Shown: positions 50,500-59,425, counted from the first letter of the stretch. The stretch: DNA of 64,000 bases from Rhizobiales bacterium GAS188 (GCA_900104855.1 FNSS01000001.1:1550001-1614000), one strand, 5' to 3'. A program made the numbers and translations. Notes: generated by a model from the letters alone, not told the origin.

Positions 50500-52107
50500 T
50501 TATTTCGAAGCGCTCGCGTAGTTCACGGTGAACGGCCCGATCACGAAGCCCGTCACGGAGGTGCGGACGGCGATCGGGCGGATGGTCTGGTAGATATAGG
50601 CCATCGGGCCGTTGTGCAGCATGTAGTCCTGGATATCCTTGTAGATGGCCGCCCGCTTCACCGGATCCTGCTCGAGCCGCGCGGCCTCCGCCTTGGCGTT
50701 GATGTCGGTGCTCTGCCAGCCCGTCCGCCACACCGGATAGCCCACCAGCTTCGCCTCCGGCCGCGGATCGGGATCTGTGGCGTGGCGGGAGACCATGGCA
50801 TCCGCGTCCGGATAGCCGGCGCCCCAGCCCACCAGCTGCACCTCGAAATCGCGGTTGCGGCCGCGGGTGAACAGGTTGGCATCGGCCATCTGCTCGAGCT
50901 CCAGCTTGATGCCCACCTTGGCGGCGTTGGTGGCGATATGCTGGGCGATGGCGGGGCTGATGTCGTTGGCCGACAGGATCATCTTCTTGCTGAAGCCCTC
51001 CGGATAGCCGGCCTCGGTCAGCAATTGCTTGGCCTTCGCGAGATCCAGCGAGAAGGGCTGTCCCTCTTTGCGATCCAGCGCGCCGAACGCGCCTTCCGGC
51101 ACGAGATCGGCGCGCGGCGTGCCCTTATAGGGCAGGATGGTGTTGGCCAGCCCGTCATAATCGATCAGATAGCGGATGGCCTCGCGCACCTTCGGGTTGC
51201 CCAGGATCGGGTCGTTGGTGTTCAAGGCCAGATAGTTCATGCCCTGCATCAACGTCTGTTCGATATGGATGTCCTTGTCGGACTCCAGTGCCTTCAGATC
51301 GTCCGTGTTCAGCAGGCGGGCCACGTCGATATCGCCCTTCTCCAGCAGCAGCCGCTGCGCGCTGGATTCCGGCACGTGGCGGATGATGATGCGCCGCAGG
51401 CCGGGCTTGGGGCCGAAATAATTATCGTTCCGCTCCAGGATCACCACATCGTTGGCGTCCCAGCGCGCCACGTGGTACGGGCCGACGCAAACCGGCGCCG
51501 TCTTGAAGAACGCATTGCCCAGATCGGACTTCCCATCCACGGTCTTCGCGTTCTTCAGCCCGGCCGCCTTGCTGAGAATCACGGCCACGTTGTTGTTGGC
51601 GAAGGCTGCGGACAGCAGCAGCGGGGCAGGGTAGGGCTTCGACAGCTTCAGAACCAGCGTATTGACGTCGGTGGCCTGGATCTGGTCGGCGATCTGGTCC
51701 TTGTTGAAGCCCCATTGGGTCAGGTTCGCGCTGGAGAAATACCCCAGCAGCACGGCCCGCTGAAGCGACCAGGCCGCGTCCTCGGCGGTGGCCGGCGTGC
51801 CATCCGGGAATTTCAGGTCGCTCCGCATCTTGAAGGTCAAGGTCAGCCCGTCCGGCGAGCTGGACCAGCTTTCCGCCGCCCCCGGAATGATCTTGGACGT
51901 ATCCTTCGGATCGTACTGCACGAGCGTAGAGCAGACATTACCCACGATGATGTCGGCGCCGTTAATCTCGCCGATCTGAGGCGGATCGAAGGTGATCAAC
52001 GCATCCAGATTCCACGCCATGACCAATGCGTCGCGCGGCGTGGCCGCCTGCCCACCCCCAGCCGATAGCAGCAGCACAACAATAGCGGCACGTAATGCGC
52101 GAGCCAT
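50500..52107 (-). CDS. Peptide/opine-type ABC substrate-binding protein (SBP_bac_5)
   Basis: A 535-aa periplasmic protein: signal peptide MARALRAAIVVLLLSAGGGQAA, then the family-5 pattern ALVMAWNLDALITFDPPQIGEINGADIIVGNVCSTLVQYD, LTFKMRSDLKFPDGTPATAEDAAWSLQRAV and REAIRYLIDYDGLANTIL. First gene of a five-gene Dpp-like operon. The divergent neighbour is an S9 peptidase, which suggests the imported ligands are peptides; dipeptides, glutathione or nickel chelates also fit the family. Confidence 0.92.
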   Translation of the reverse strand: MARALRAAIVVLLLSAGGGQAATPRDALVMAWNLDALITFDPPQIGEINGADIIVGNVCSTLVQYDPKDTSKIIPGAAESWSSSPDGLTLTFKMRSDLKFPDGTPATAEDAAWSLQRAVLLGYFSSANLTQWGFNKDQIADQIQATDVNTLVLKLSKPYPAPLLLSAAFANNNVAVILSKAAGLKNAKTVDGKSDLGNAFFKTAPVCVGPYHVARWDANDVVILERNDNYFGPKPGLRRIIIRHVPESSAQRLLLEKGDIDVARLLNTDDLKALESDKDIHIEQTLMQGMNYLALNTNDPILGNPKVREAIRYLIDYDGLANTILPYKGTPRADLVPEGAFGALDRKEGQPFSLDLAKAKQLLTEAGYPEGFSKKMILSANDISPAIAQHIATNAAKVGIKLELEQMADANLFTRGRNRDFEVQLVGWGAGYPDADAMVSRHATDPDPRPEAKLVGYPVWRTGWQSTDINAKAEAARLEQDPVKRAAIYKDIQDYMLHNGPMAYIYQTIRPIAVRTSVTGFVIGPFTVNYASASK

Positions 52108-52297
52108 ACCACCCTCCCCATTCGGAGACGTAAACTATGCAATCAATTTTCACGCTACGCCAGCGTGGGTGGTCCAACCCGACGCGGGCAGTCATCACGA
52201 AAGGGTTATCGTGCCCGCAGATGATGGCCTAGCCGGTTTCGTTGCAAGGATTAAAGGTCGAGGAATAGGATGGGCCTCCTCCATGGAAGGATACCGC

Positions 52298-54079
52298 ATG
52301 CCCGTCCCGACCGATGCCTGGGTGCAAATCGGCGCCGCCACCTCGCCTGGCTTCTCGAAGGACGGGCGCACGCTGTTCCATCTGCGGGGCGCCGGGCTGC
52401 CGCAGGTGTGGGCCATGGATGTGGATGGCGGTAATGCCTGCCAGTTGAGTCATCACGACGAGAAAGTGGCGTTCCTGCGCCGCTGCCCCACCGATGACCG
52501 GCTCATCTGGGGCATCGATGCCGGCGGCGACGAGCGCCAGCAATTCTGGCTCAAGGAACCCGGCGCCGAACCCCGCGCCCTGACCGAAGCGCCCGAGGCG
52601 ATCCATGATTTCGGGGCCTGGTCCGCCGACGGCGCACGTATCGCCTACGCCGCCAACGACCGCGACGAACGCTTCTACGACATCAGCGTGATGGATCTGG
52701 CTAGCGGCGCGCGCACCCGCCTGCTGGAAGGCAGCAGCATTCTGACCGTGCCGAGCTGGACCCCCGACATGGCGCGACTGGTGGTGATCGAGGATCATAG
52801 CAGCTCGGATTCCCGCCTCTGGATCACGGACGCCGCCACCGGCGCCACCCGCGCCCTGCCCCGCACCGCGCCTTCGCGTTTCGCCTCGCTGCGCTTTGTG
52901 GAAACAGGCACCGCCCTGATGGGATTGAGCGATGCCGGCGCCGACATTATGCGCCTGTGCCGCATCGACCCGGAAACCGGCGCCAGCACCGTGGTCTTCG
53001 AGGCCCAAGGCCGCGACGTGGAAGCCTGGTCGCTGTCGCCTGATGAGACAATGCTGGCGACGATCGAGAACGATCGCGGCTATGCCGTGCTGCGCGTCGG
53101 CCCCGCCGATGGCGAGCGGCCCGTCGTCACCGGCTTGCCCACCGGCATCGTGGCCGATCTCGCCTGGGCGCCGGACAATGCGGCGCTGGCCTTCACCGTC
53201 CAGGGTCCGACCACGCCGCCCGGCATCTGGCTGTGGCGCGACGGCGCGGCGGCACCAATCCCGCGCGAAGACCCGATGGCCGCTTCCGGCATCGATCCGG
53301 ACAGCCTGATCGAACCGGTGCTGGTGGAATGGGAAAGCTTCGACGGGCTGCGCATCCCCGGCTGGTACGCCCATCCGCGCGGCCCAGCGCCCGCCGGCGG
53401 ATTCCCGGCGGTGATGTGGGTGCATGGCGGCCCGGCCTCTCAAACCCGCGCCAATTTCCGGCCGGACATCCAGATGCTGCTGTCCCAGGGCTTCGCGGTG
53501 CTGATGCCCAATGCTCGCGGCAGCACCGGCTACGGCCGTGCCTATATGGAAGCCGACGAGGTGGAGAAGCGGCCGGATTTCATGGAGGATCTCGCCACCG
53601 GCCGCGCCTGGCTCGCCACCCAGCCCGACATCGACCCCGACCGCATCGGCATCATGGGCCAATCCTACGGCGGCTGGGCCGTGCTGGCGGCGGTCACGCT
53701 GCAACCGGATCTCTGGAAAGCCGCCGTGGATTACTACGGCATCGCCAATTTCGCCACGCTGCTGGAACGCACCGGCCCCTGGCGGCGCAATCATCGCGCC
53801 CGCGAATACGGCTTCCCCGGCACGGATGACGAATTGTTCCGGAAAATCTCGCCCATCCATCACATCGACCGCGTGGTGGCGCCGATGCTGCTCCTGCACG
53901 GCGACCGCGATCCGCGCGTGCCGATGCACGAAAGCGACCAGTTCAGCGAAGCCCTGGCGCTGCGGCAGAAGAAAGTGGCCTATGAGCGCTTCACCTATGC
54001 CGGGCACGGCTTCATCCGGCCGGATCACCGGCGCCGGGTATACGCTTCGGTGGTGGCGCATTTTCGGGAGCATTTGTAG
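52298..54079 (+). CDS. S9-family (prolyl oligopeptidase-like) peptidase
   Basis: A 593-aa serine peptidase. The N-terminal two thirds form a beta-propeller (WD/TolB-like strands such as GFSKDGRTLFHLRG and AWSADGARIAYAAND). The C-terminal alpha/beta-hydrolase has VMWVHGGPASQTRANF, nucleophile Ser in GIMGQSYGGWAVL, Asp in LLHGDRDPRVPM and His in TYAGHGF. No signal peptide, so cytoplasmic hydrolysis of imported peptides is likely. ATG 52298 (MPVPTDAW) has GGAAGGA 6-7 nt upstream and is preferred to ATG 52283. Its last codons are part of a 131-bp segment repeated at 56649. Confidence 0.88.
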   Translation: MPVPTDAWVQIGAATSPGFSKDGRTLFHLRGAGLPQVWAMDVDGGNACQLSHHDEKVAFLRRCPTDDRLIWGIDAGGDERQQFWLKEPGAEPRALTEAPEAIHDFGAWSADGARIAYAANDRDERFYDISVMDLASGARTRLLEGSSILTVPSWTPDMARLVVIEDHSSSDSRLWITDAATGATRALPRTAPSRFASLRFVETGTALMGLSDAGADIMRLCRIDPETGASTVVFEAQGRDVEAWSLSPDETMLATIENDRGYAVLRVGPADGERPVVTGLPTGIVADLAWAPDNAALAFTVQGPTTPPGIWLWRDGAAAPIPREDPMAASGIDPDSLIEPVLVEWESFDGLRIPGWYAHPRGPAPAGGFPAVMWVHGGPASQTRANFRPDIQMLLSQGFAVLMPNARGSTGYGRAYMEADEVEKRPDFMEDLATGRAWLATQPDIDPDRIGIMGQSYGGWAVLAAVTLQPDLWKAAVDYYGIANFATLLERTGPWRRNHRAREYGFPGTDDELFRKISPIHHIDRVVAPMLLLHGDRDPRVPMHESDQFSEALALRQKKVAYERFTYAGHGFIRPDHRRRVYASVVAHFREHL

Positions 54080-54186
54080 GAGGCAGGGAAGGCCAGGACG
54101 CTGCCCTTGCCTTCCCTCCCTCTACTTTCCCGAAAGCCGCTCGATCTCCCCGACGATCTCTCGCCCTTGGTTACGCTCTGGAGCCC
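54056..54186. repeat. 131-bp direct repeat, copy 1 (3' end of S9 peptidase gene and flank)
   Basis: This copy begins inside the last codons of the peptidase (Ala-His-Phe-Arg-Glu-His-Leu-stop) and runs to 54186. Copy 2 lies at 56649-56779, has the same length and orientation and differs at only a handful of positions (54073-54082 and 54150-54153 regions). It includes a perfect 8-bp hairpin GGGAAGGC/GCCTTCCC at 54086-54116 that may act as a terminator. Confidence 0.9.
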
Positions 54187-54336
54187 AGGCCGCGCCGAGA
54201 AAGCGAAGACGATATGGCGGACATGGTCATCCTCTGTGACGAAAGGGTGCGGTTCGTGGATCACCCTCGGCGAGCACGCCAGCGTGGTGCTGACCCCGTG
54301 AGCCGCCACGACCGCAAATGACGTCTTAGCCGCTAC

Positions 54337-54990
54337 TCATGACGGCAGCTCCCGGCCAGCCTGCTCCCGGACGATGTATTCGGCGTACCAGTCGGGCCAG
54401 TTAGGATCTGCAGCGCCGATGCGCTTCTCGTGCTCGCCATGCGCGGCCGCCACACGTCGGAGCGTGGCCGCAAGCTCAGCCGACGACGTGAAGGTCGTGT
54501 CCGCGTCTACGCGTCCGGGCAACCGCACGGTGACCTCTTGTAGCAGCCAGCTGTTGCGATCCGGGTCGCTGAACGAGGCGAACGAGGCGTAGCTTCGCCG
54601 CTCCGGATGCGGGCCGGGAAGACGGGCTTGCCCGGGGCCCGTACGGTGGGCGATTTCGCTCACATCGACGCCGCGAGCAACGAGCTCGGCGCGCGCCGCT
54701 TCGATATCGGACACGATGAGATAGAGTCCCTGCGCCGAGCCCGGCGCCGCCGAGGTGACACCTTTGCCGAAGTGGATCGAGCATGGCGAGCCAGGCGGCG
54801 TGAACTGGACGACGCGGAAATCGTCACCGAAAGCGAAGTCGGCGTCGAGCCTCCAGCCCAAGCCACCGTAAAAGTGTTTGGCCCGGTCCACATCCGCAAC
54901 GGGGATGACGACGACCTCGAGCTTCATATCGAGTCTCGGCGCTTTTGCGCTGTCAATCGTAGTTTCGCTGCGCATTTGAGTACTACTCAT
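54337..54990 (-). CDS. VOC family protein
   Basis: A 217-aa protein. Its first 140 residues are a VOC domain (MKLEVVVIPVADVDRAKHFYGGLGWRLDADFAF, GLYLIVSDIEAARAELVARGVDV, YASFSDPDRNSWLLQEV). The C-terminal 70 residues (TTFTSSAELAATLRRVAAAHGEHEKRIGAADPNWPDWYAEYIVREQAG) form a second small helical module often fused to this type. An internal ATG at residue 22 starts the VOC fold directly, so 54927 is an alternative start. No metal-site assignment. It lies within the segment bracketed by the 131-bp direct repeats. Confidence 0.85.
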   Translation of the reverse strand: MSSTQMRSETTIDSAKAPRLDMKLEVVVIPVADVDRAKHFYGGLGWRLDADFAFGDDFRVVQFTPPGSPCSIHFGKGVTSAAPGSAQGLYLIVSDIEAARAELVARGVDVSEIAHRTGPGQARLPGPHPERRSYASFASFSDPDRNSWLLQEVTVRLPGRVDADTTFTSSAELAATLRRVAAAHGEHEKRIGAADPNWPDWYAEYIVREQAGRELPS

Positions 54991-55271
54991 GTCAGCCTCC
55001 TTAGGATTCGATGCCTTTAGAATGGTAACACATGTCCAGACGCGTGATTCACAGCATAGGTAAGCAATTGTACTAATTGATCGATGGTATTAGCGGGCGT
55101 CATAGCTTTGTCGTGACAGATTCCGACCACCAACCGGGTCTTTGTGGTGCCTTTCATTGCACCGGTGTGCAACGTGTCGCGGTTATCTTTACGATCATCT
55201 CGCCTGTCTCCTTCCGGAAACGCGCCCGCGCGGTGCGGGCCGGGGCGCGCGTATGGCGCGCGCCCCCGTCG

Positions 55272-56585
55272 TCAGAGCGATTTCCGGACGGGCCTGAAGC
55301 CTGCGCGGACCTCTTCCGAAAAAAGTTGCGGCTGCTCCCAGGCCGCGAAATGCCCGCCCTTGTCGAGCTTGTTGTAATGGACGAGCTTGGGATAGGCTCG
55401 CTCGGCCCAGCTCCGCGGGGCCTGATAGAGCTCGTCAGGAAAGGCGCTCACGGCAACCGGAATGGCGATGCCTTTCGGGGCAAAAAAGGCAAGCTTGCTT
55501 TCCCAATACAGGCGCGCCGAAGAGATCGCCGTATTCGTCAGCCAGTAGAGAGTGATGTTGTCGACGACGTCGTCTCGGGTAAGGCCCTCGGCATCACCGG
55601 CAAACACGCGTGCGATGAGGGCGTAGCTGCGCGCGTCGTGGTCGAGCATCCAGGCGGCGAGGCCCGCAGGTGAATCAGCAATCCCGTAAAGCGTCTGCGG
55701 GCGATTCCCCATCTCCTGGGCGTAGGCCAGGCCGGTCTTGTAGAAAAGCGCGAGCTGATCGTACGCATACCTCTCGTCGGCCGAGAGGCCGGCGGGCGGC
55801 GGGTCGCCGAACTGAAGTGCCTTTGCAACATCGGCCGGGACGGTGGCAGGCATATTGGTGTGGATGCCGAGCAATTCCGGAGGAGCCTGAAGAGCCATCT
55901 GCTCCGTGACGGCATTCCCCCAATCGCCGCCTTGCGCCACATATCGCTGATATCCGAGGCGCTTCATCAGAACAATCCAGGCACGGGCGATGCGAACAGG
56001 ATCCCAACCGGTCGTTGTGGGCTTCCCGGAAAACCCGTGGCCCGGCAGCGACGGAATCACCAGATGGAACGCGTCCGATGCGCTCGCGCCATGCGCCGTC
56101 GGATTGGTCAGCGGATCGACGATCTTCAGCTGTTCGATGACCGAACCGGGCCATCCATGCGTGACGATGAGCGGCAACGCATTTTCATGTTTCGAGCGAA
56201 CGTGAATGAAATGAATATCGAGCCCGTCGATCTCGGTGATGAACTGCGACAGAGCGTTGAGCCGCGCCTCCACTTTCCGCCAGTCATGCTCCGTCTGCCA
56301 ATAGCGCACGAGCTGCTGCATGGTCGCGATCTGCACGCCTTGGGATTGGTCGGCGACGGTCTCCTTCTCGGGCCACCGGGTCGCCGCCAAGCGGTGGCGG
56401 AGATCGACGAGCGCCTCCTCCGGAACGTCGATCCTGAAGGGGCGGACGGCGTCGCTTGGGGCGGCCGAGGCCGTGTGCGGAATAAACGGGCTCGCAGCGC
56501 CGGCGGCGGCGATACCCATCGCGGCGGTGATCAAGAACTGGCGCCTAGCCGGATTGAAGATCTCCGAAGCTGATTGCTTAGGCAT
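55272..56585 (-). CDS. Epoxide hydrolase-family alpha/beta hydrolase (EHN domain), Tat-exported
   Basis: A 437-aa protein with a Tat signal ([19 protein letters not shown]). The EHN domain ([25 protein letters not shown]) is followed by an alpha/beta-hydrolase with the oxyanion loop [10 protein letters not shown], nucleophile Asp in [18 protein letters not shown] and His in [12 protein letters not shown]. Two Tyr (for example in ERYAYDQ, RSYALIA) could activate the epoxide. It hydrolyses epoxides to diols by family; the substrate is unknown. It is bracketed with the VOC gene by the 131-bp direct repeats. Confidence 0.88.
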   Translation of the reverse strand: MPKQSASEIFNPARRQFLITAAMGIAAAGAASPFIPHTASAAPSDAVRPFRIDVPEEALVDLRHRLAATRWPEKETVADQSQGVQIATMQQLVRYWQTEHDWRKVEARLNALSQFITEIDGLDIHFIHVRSKHENALPLIVTHGWPGSVIEQLKIVDPLTNPTAHGASASDAFHLVIPSLPGHGFSGKPTTTGWDPVRIARAWIVLMKRLGYQRYVAQGGDWGNAVTEQMALQAPPELLGIHTNMPATVPADVAKALQFGDPPPAGLSADERYAYDQLALFYKTGLAYAQEMGNRPQTLYGIADSPAGLAAWMLDHDARSYALIARVFAGDAEGLTRDDVVDNITLYWLTNTAISSARLYWESKLAFFAPKGIAIPVAVSAFPDELYQAPRSWAERAYPKLVHYNKLDKGGHFAAWEQPQLFSEEVRAGFRPVRKSL

Positions 56586-56648
56586 CTCGTATTCTCCCTG
56601 GCTTGGTCAATTGCCGTAACCGGGCTGAGGCTCGGCTCATCCGTTGGT

Positions 56649-56779
56649 GCGCATTTTCGGGAGCATTTGTAAGACGGAGGGAAGGCCAGGACGCTGCCCT
56701 TGCCTTCCCTCCCTCTACTTTCCCGAAAGCCGCTCGATCTCCCCCATGATCTCTCGCCCTTGGTTACGCTCTGGAGCCC
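56649..56779. repeat. 131-bp direct repeat, copy 2 (remnant of an S9 peptidase gene end)
   Basis: This copy again begins with codons for Ala-His-Phe-Arg-Glu-His-Leu-stop (here TAA), although no peptidase gene is present upstream. The hairpin GGGAAGGC (56679-56686) / GCCTTCCC (56702-56709) is retained. It lies upstream of the epoxide hydrolase gene and behind the DUF930 gene. Confidence 0.9.
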
Positions 56780-56845
56780 GGGATTTCCACCGGGCAACAA
56801 CAGCCGCACATCCGCCGCGTGCCTCCACCCTGCATCTTTATCCCC

Positions 56846-57670
56846 CTATTGGGAGGGCAGCCCGCGGCGCCTCCACTCTTCGGGAGTGAGCGGTTTTCCG
56901 ACATCGAAGGCGAAGCGCACGACTTTCCTCGCGTCCGTGTCGACCTCGCAACGATAGCTCAGATCGTACCACTCCCAATTGGAACGGAAGGCCGCGACGG
57001 CGTTTTCGATGACGTTGCCTTCTTTCAGCCGGTCGAAAGGCAAGATCTCCGGAAAATAGGAGGGTGAGCCATGGAGCAACTGCTCCTTCAGCTCCGTGGC
57101 GCAGAGCCGCGCAACCCGCACATCGCGTGGCACATACCCCATCGCGGTCGTCGCTATCGGATCACCGGTTGCTTTCTGCGAGAATAATGTCTTCGCTACC
57201 CGGAGCTTCGAGGCTCTTTGCGCTTTGGCGGCGTCCTCCGGCCTCAGCGCCGGCGTTTGGGGTGCGCCTGGCTGCGGGGCTTCCTCTGTTGTCCTGGCCG
57301 TTGTCACGGCCGGTGGCTGCGCAAGATCCCGCTTGTCCGGATCGTGCTGCGCCGTCGGCGATGCCGAACCATCATTCGCGCTGTTGCCATCCGGCGACAG
57401 CTGGGGGCCGACGTCCTTCTCACCGAATTGGACGACGGGCTTAAGGACCGGGAAGTCTTCGGCTTTGCCGTTCCTCGATGGTTCAGGCGGCGGCACGAGC
57501 TCCACCGATATGGCCTCCTCCTGCGGCTGCGGGAGCGATTCCCGCGGTCCAAATATCAGAAGCGCGGCGATGAGCAGATGCAGGACAAGGGAGGCACGCC
57601 AGGCCAGCCACCGCGCCCAGCGATGTTCCCGTGCCTCAGCCCTCATCGTGATCGGTGTGGAATGAAACAT
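56846..57670 (-). CDS. DUF930 domain-containing protein with N-terminal membrane anchor
   Basis: A 274-aa protein: one N-terminal helix (LAWRASLVLHLLIAALLIFG) in a TonB-like position, a Pro/Glu-rich linker (ELVPPPEPSRNGK..), and a C-terminal DUF930 domain (VARLCATELKEQLLHGSPSYFPEILPFDRLKEGNVIENAVAAFRSNWEWYDLSYRCEVDTDA). The layout suggests an anchored periplasmic protein; function unknown. The ATG 57670 and first six codons lie inside the left arm of a long inverted repeat; ATG 57646 is an alternative outside it. Confidence 0.85.
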   Translation of the reverse strand: MFHSTPITMRAEAREHRWARWLAWRASLVLHLLIAALLIFGPRESLPQPQEEAISVELVPPPEPSRNGKAEDFPVLKPVVQFGEKDVGPQLSPDGNSANDGSASPTAQHDPDKRDLAQPPAVTTARTTEEAPQPGAPQTPALRPEDAAKAQRASKLRVAKTLFSQKATGDPIATTAMGYVPRDVRVARLCATELKEQLLHGSPSYFPEILPFDRLKEGNVIENAVAAFRSNWEWYDLSYRCEVDTDARKVVRFAFDVGKPLTPEEWRRRGLPSQ

Positions 57671-57860
57671 GTGTCGGCATCAAGAATCCATGTCGCCATG
57701 GTGGAAATCTCATCCCGCTCGCGATGGCGGCCGCTCGACCCGAGCATGCCGCACCAACAGCTGCGCAGGCAAATCACCACTACGCTAATTTGGTAGCAGG
57801 CGGCGCCATGCCAGACACAGGCCATGGATGCTTGATGCCCACACTGTTTCATTCCACACC
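57654..57860. repeat. Inverted repeat pair, about 39-bp imperfect arms
   Basis: A perfect 16-bp core, GGTGTGGAATGAAACA at 57654-57669 and its complement at 57845-57860. The homology continues inward on both sides through GTGTxGGCATCAAGxATCCATG to about 57692 and 57822. The 207-bp unit resembles a small non-autonomous mobile element or a decayed inversion; no transposase frame was recognised inside. Confidence 0.7.
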
Positions 57861-58022
57861 CTCCGGCTCGAGGCTCGACACCGTGAAGTCATACGCCGAG
57901 GGGATCAACACAAAGTCGCCCTTCTGCGGGGTGATCGGCTCATGTCCGTCGACCGCAAGGCGGCACGAACCGTCGAGGATCACGCAGTAGAAGGGCCGCC
58001 CGGCGTGCGGCGAACGACCCAT
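57849..58022 (-). pseudogene. Fragment of an AraC-type regulator cupin domain
   Basis: The minus strand reads MGRSPHAGRPFYCVILDGSC, then RLAVDGHEPITPQKGDFVLI and PSAYDFTVSSLEPEGVE-stop. This is the middle of an AraC_binding/cupin_6 sensor domain (pattern G-x-C-x-L-x-V-D-G..P..GD-x-V-L-I-P). The normal N-terminal strands and the whole C-terminal AraC HTH are missing: an in-frame TAG lies just upstream, and the TGA lies inside the right arm of the inverted repeat. It is most likely a truncated remnant. Confidence 0.65.
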
Positions 58023-58184
58023 CGTGCCCGGTTCGCATTGCTACTGGCGCTGACGCCGTGGCGTTAGCCGAGTCACGCTGAACCCAGAGTCCGACCCTTA
58101 ACCGGGTCGCTGCGGGCTATGACACCGCAGCGAACGCCCTCCGCGGCGACAGAACCACCAACGGTCGGCGTGTCCGCGTCGTGT

Positions 58185-58204
58185 GCAAAATTCTCGAGTT
58201 TTGC
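58185..58204. promoter_or_regulatory. 20-bp palindromic site GCAAAA..CTCGAG..TTTTGC
   Basis: GCAAAATTCTCGAGTTTTGC: 6-bp arms with an inner CTCGAG palindrome slightly off centre. It stands alone behind the monooxygenase-type gene. It could be an operator or a serine-recombinase crossover site; only the symmetry is observed. Confidence 0.35.
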
Positions 58205-58248
58205 ACCGATCAAGCTGGTTTGACCCTCTGGACGGTTGCTACCCTAGC

Positions 58249-58671
58249 TCAGCAGCCCGTGCCGCTGGCCCGCTGACGCTTAGCGCACAGTATGATCGGG
58301 TCGGTCTCGACCAGATTGAGTGACCTCACCATATCCGCAGTTTGCGTCTTATACTTGAGGAAGTGAGGCGTTTGCAGATGGGATTCGTAAGCCGCCTGAT
58401 CGGCATAGACCTCGAGCATGCGGATTTGCGACGGGCTGCCCTTCACCGAGACGGCGTTCAACATCAGCACACCCGGTTCAATCCTGACGGAGGTTTCGAT
58501 CTCCTCGGTGAGCAAGGCTTTGTAGCTGTCGAGCTGGGCGGAATCGATTTCCAGCTCCGCCATTCGGACGATCGGTTTACCGCTTGTTTGAGCCACGATA
58601 CGTCTCCACCCGGCAATGAACATGGCGGCCGCAAGAAGAAGCAGCCGCCGAGAGAGCATTTTCGCTACCAC
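58249..58671 (-). CDS. Antibiotic-biosynthesis-monooxygenase (ABM) domain protein, exported
   Basis: A 140-aa protein with an N-terminal signal (SRRLLLLAAAMFIAGW) and a ferredoxin-like ABM domain: VRMAELEIDSAQLDSYKALLTEEIETSVRIEPGVLMLNAVSV, then IRMLEVYADQAAYESHLQTPHFLKYK. Family members are quinol monooxygenases (YgiN type) or small-molecule oxygenases. Third gene of a minus-strand trio, 45 bp behind the tautomerase gene. ATG 58671 or 58659. Confidence 0.85.
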   Translation of the reverse strand: MVAKMLSRRLLLLAAAMFIAGWRRIVAQTSGKPIVRMAELEIDSAQLDSYKALLTEEIETSVRIEPGVLMLNAVSVKGSPSQIRMLEVYADQAAYESHLQTPHFLKYKTQTADMVRSLNLVETDPIILCAKRQRASGTGC

Positions 58672-58716
58672 GCTCAGCCCTCCGCTTCACCTGCTGCGCT
58701 CTCTGCTTCATGGCGA

Positions 58717-58947
58717 TCAGAGGGGGTTGTAGCCGGGCTTTTTGTAGAGGCTGTCCGGCTTGCCGATGATGTCCGGCCTGAAGACCTTTTCCGCCCAATC
58801 TTTCGGGGCAACGTCTTCGATGCTGACGGAGACGGATTCCTCGCCGTGGCCCGTCGCTTTCATGATCGCCTTTGCGACTTCCTCGGCGATCGCTGATTTT
58901 TGCGTGTCGGATTTGCCTGAGTACATTTTCACGATGACATGAGGCAT
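58717..58947 (-). CDS. Tautomerase family protein (4-oxalocrotonate tautomerase / PptA type)
   Basis: A 76-aa protein whose N-terminal Pro after Met (MPHVIVKMYSGKSDTQKSAIAEEVAKAIM) is the catalytic base of the tautomerase superfamily; GEESVSVSIEDVAPKDWAEKVFRPDI matches the PptA type. It catalyses keto-enol tautomerisation of a small acid. It follows the cupin gene by 13 bp, so the two are co-transcribed. Confidence 0.9.
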   Translation of the reverse strand: MPHVIVKMYSGKSDTQKSAIAEEVAKAIMKATGHGEESVSVSIEDVAPKDWAEKVFRPDIIGKPDSLYKKPGYNPL

Positions 58948-58960
58948 CGGTCAGTCCTTC

Positions 58961-59356
58961 CTACCGCTGGTATTGCGCGTCGGTGACGTGCTCCATCCAA
59001 TCGACCGGAGAGCCATTGAGCCTCTCCTGAACGGCGATGTGGCTCATCGCCGTCGTCGCCGTGGCACCGTGCCAGTGCTTTTCGCCTGGCGGGAACCAGA
59101 CGACGTCGCCCGGTCGGATTTCTTCGACAGCTCCACCCTCACGCTGCACCCAGCCGCAGCCGGCCGTGACGATCAGCGTCTGGCCGAAAGGATGCGTGTG
59201 CCAGGCGGTGCGGGCCCCGGGTTCAAATGTGACGAGCGCCATGCCGACTCGGGCCGGCTCGGGCGGATTGAACAGCGGATCGATCCGCACCCTTCCGGTG
59301 AAATAATCCGCCGGCCCTTTGCCTGACGGCTGGGTTCCGCTGCGTTTGATCTCCAT
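58961..59356 (-). CDS. Cupin, manganese hydroxynitrile-lyase-like
   Basis: A 131-aa single-domain cupin. Metal ligands: [16 protein letters not shown] (His-His and Gln region) and [14 protein letters not shown]; typical ends [12 protein letters not shown] and [10 protein letters not shown]. From memory it closely resembles the short cupin hydroxynitrile lyase of Granulicella (same MEIKR start, same [18 protein letters not shown] block), which cleaves or forms cyanohydrins; whether this copy does so is inference. ATG 59356 has AGGAG 8 nt upstream. First gene of the trio. Confidence 0.85.
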   Translation of the reverse strand: MEIKRSGTQPSGKGPADYFTGRVRIDPLFNPPEPARVGMALVTFEPGARTAWHTHPFGQTLIVTAGCGWVQREGGAVEEIRPGDVVWFPPGEKHWHGATATTAMSHIAVQERLNGSPVDWMEHVTDAQYQR

Positions 59357-59425
59357 GAAGCTCTCCTGCGGCATCCGACGCGCCGATGTCGGTCAATCCC
59401 GTGAGCCCAGATTTAGCGCAGCGGA

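Larger units (their letters stand above)
57671..58248. other. 578-bp patchwork region without an intact gene
   Basis: It holds the inside and right arm of the inverted repeat, an AraC-cupin gene fragment (57849-58022) and a 20-bp palindromic site at 58185-58204. The rest (58023-58180) has no frame with family resemblance that I can name. It looks like a site of past rearrangement. Confidence 0.6.

Noticed and set aside
50614-52068. A 484-codon plus-strand frame antisense to the peptide-binding protein gene
   Set aside because: The minus strand encodes a complete family-5 binding protein with signal peptide; the antisense protein shows no family pattern.
52229-54073. A 614-codon minus-strand frame antisense to the S9 peptidase
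   Set aside because: The plus strand carries the catalytic triad in correct order; the antisense frame is a high-GC artefact.
54107-54301. Short frames inside the 131-bp repeat copies, on both strands
   Set aside because: They are present because the repeat is conserved as DNA; they have no ribosome sites, and the two copies do not preserve frames beyond the repeat.
57643-57852. A 69-codon minus-strand frame inside the inverted-repeat unit, considered as a transposase fragment
   Set aside because: No DDE, HUH or recombinase motif is visible and its composition is random-like, rich in Cys and His.
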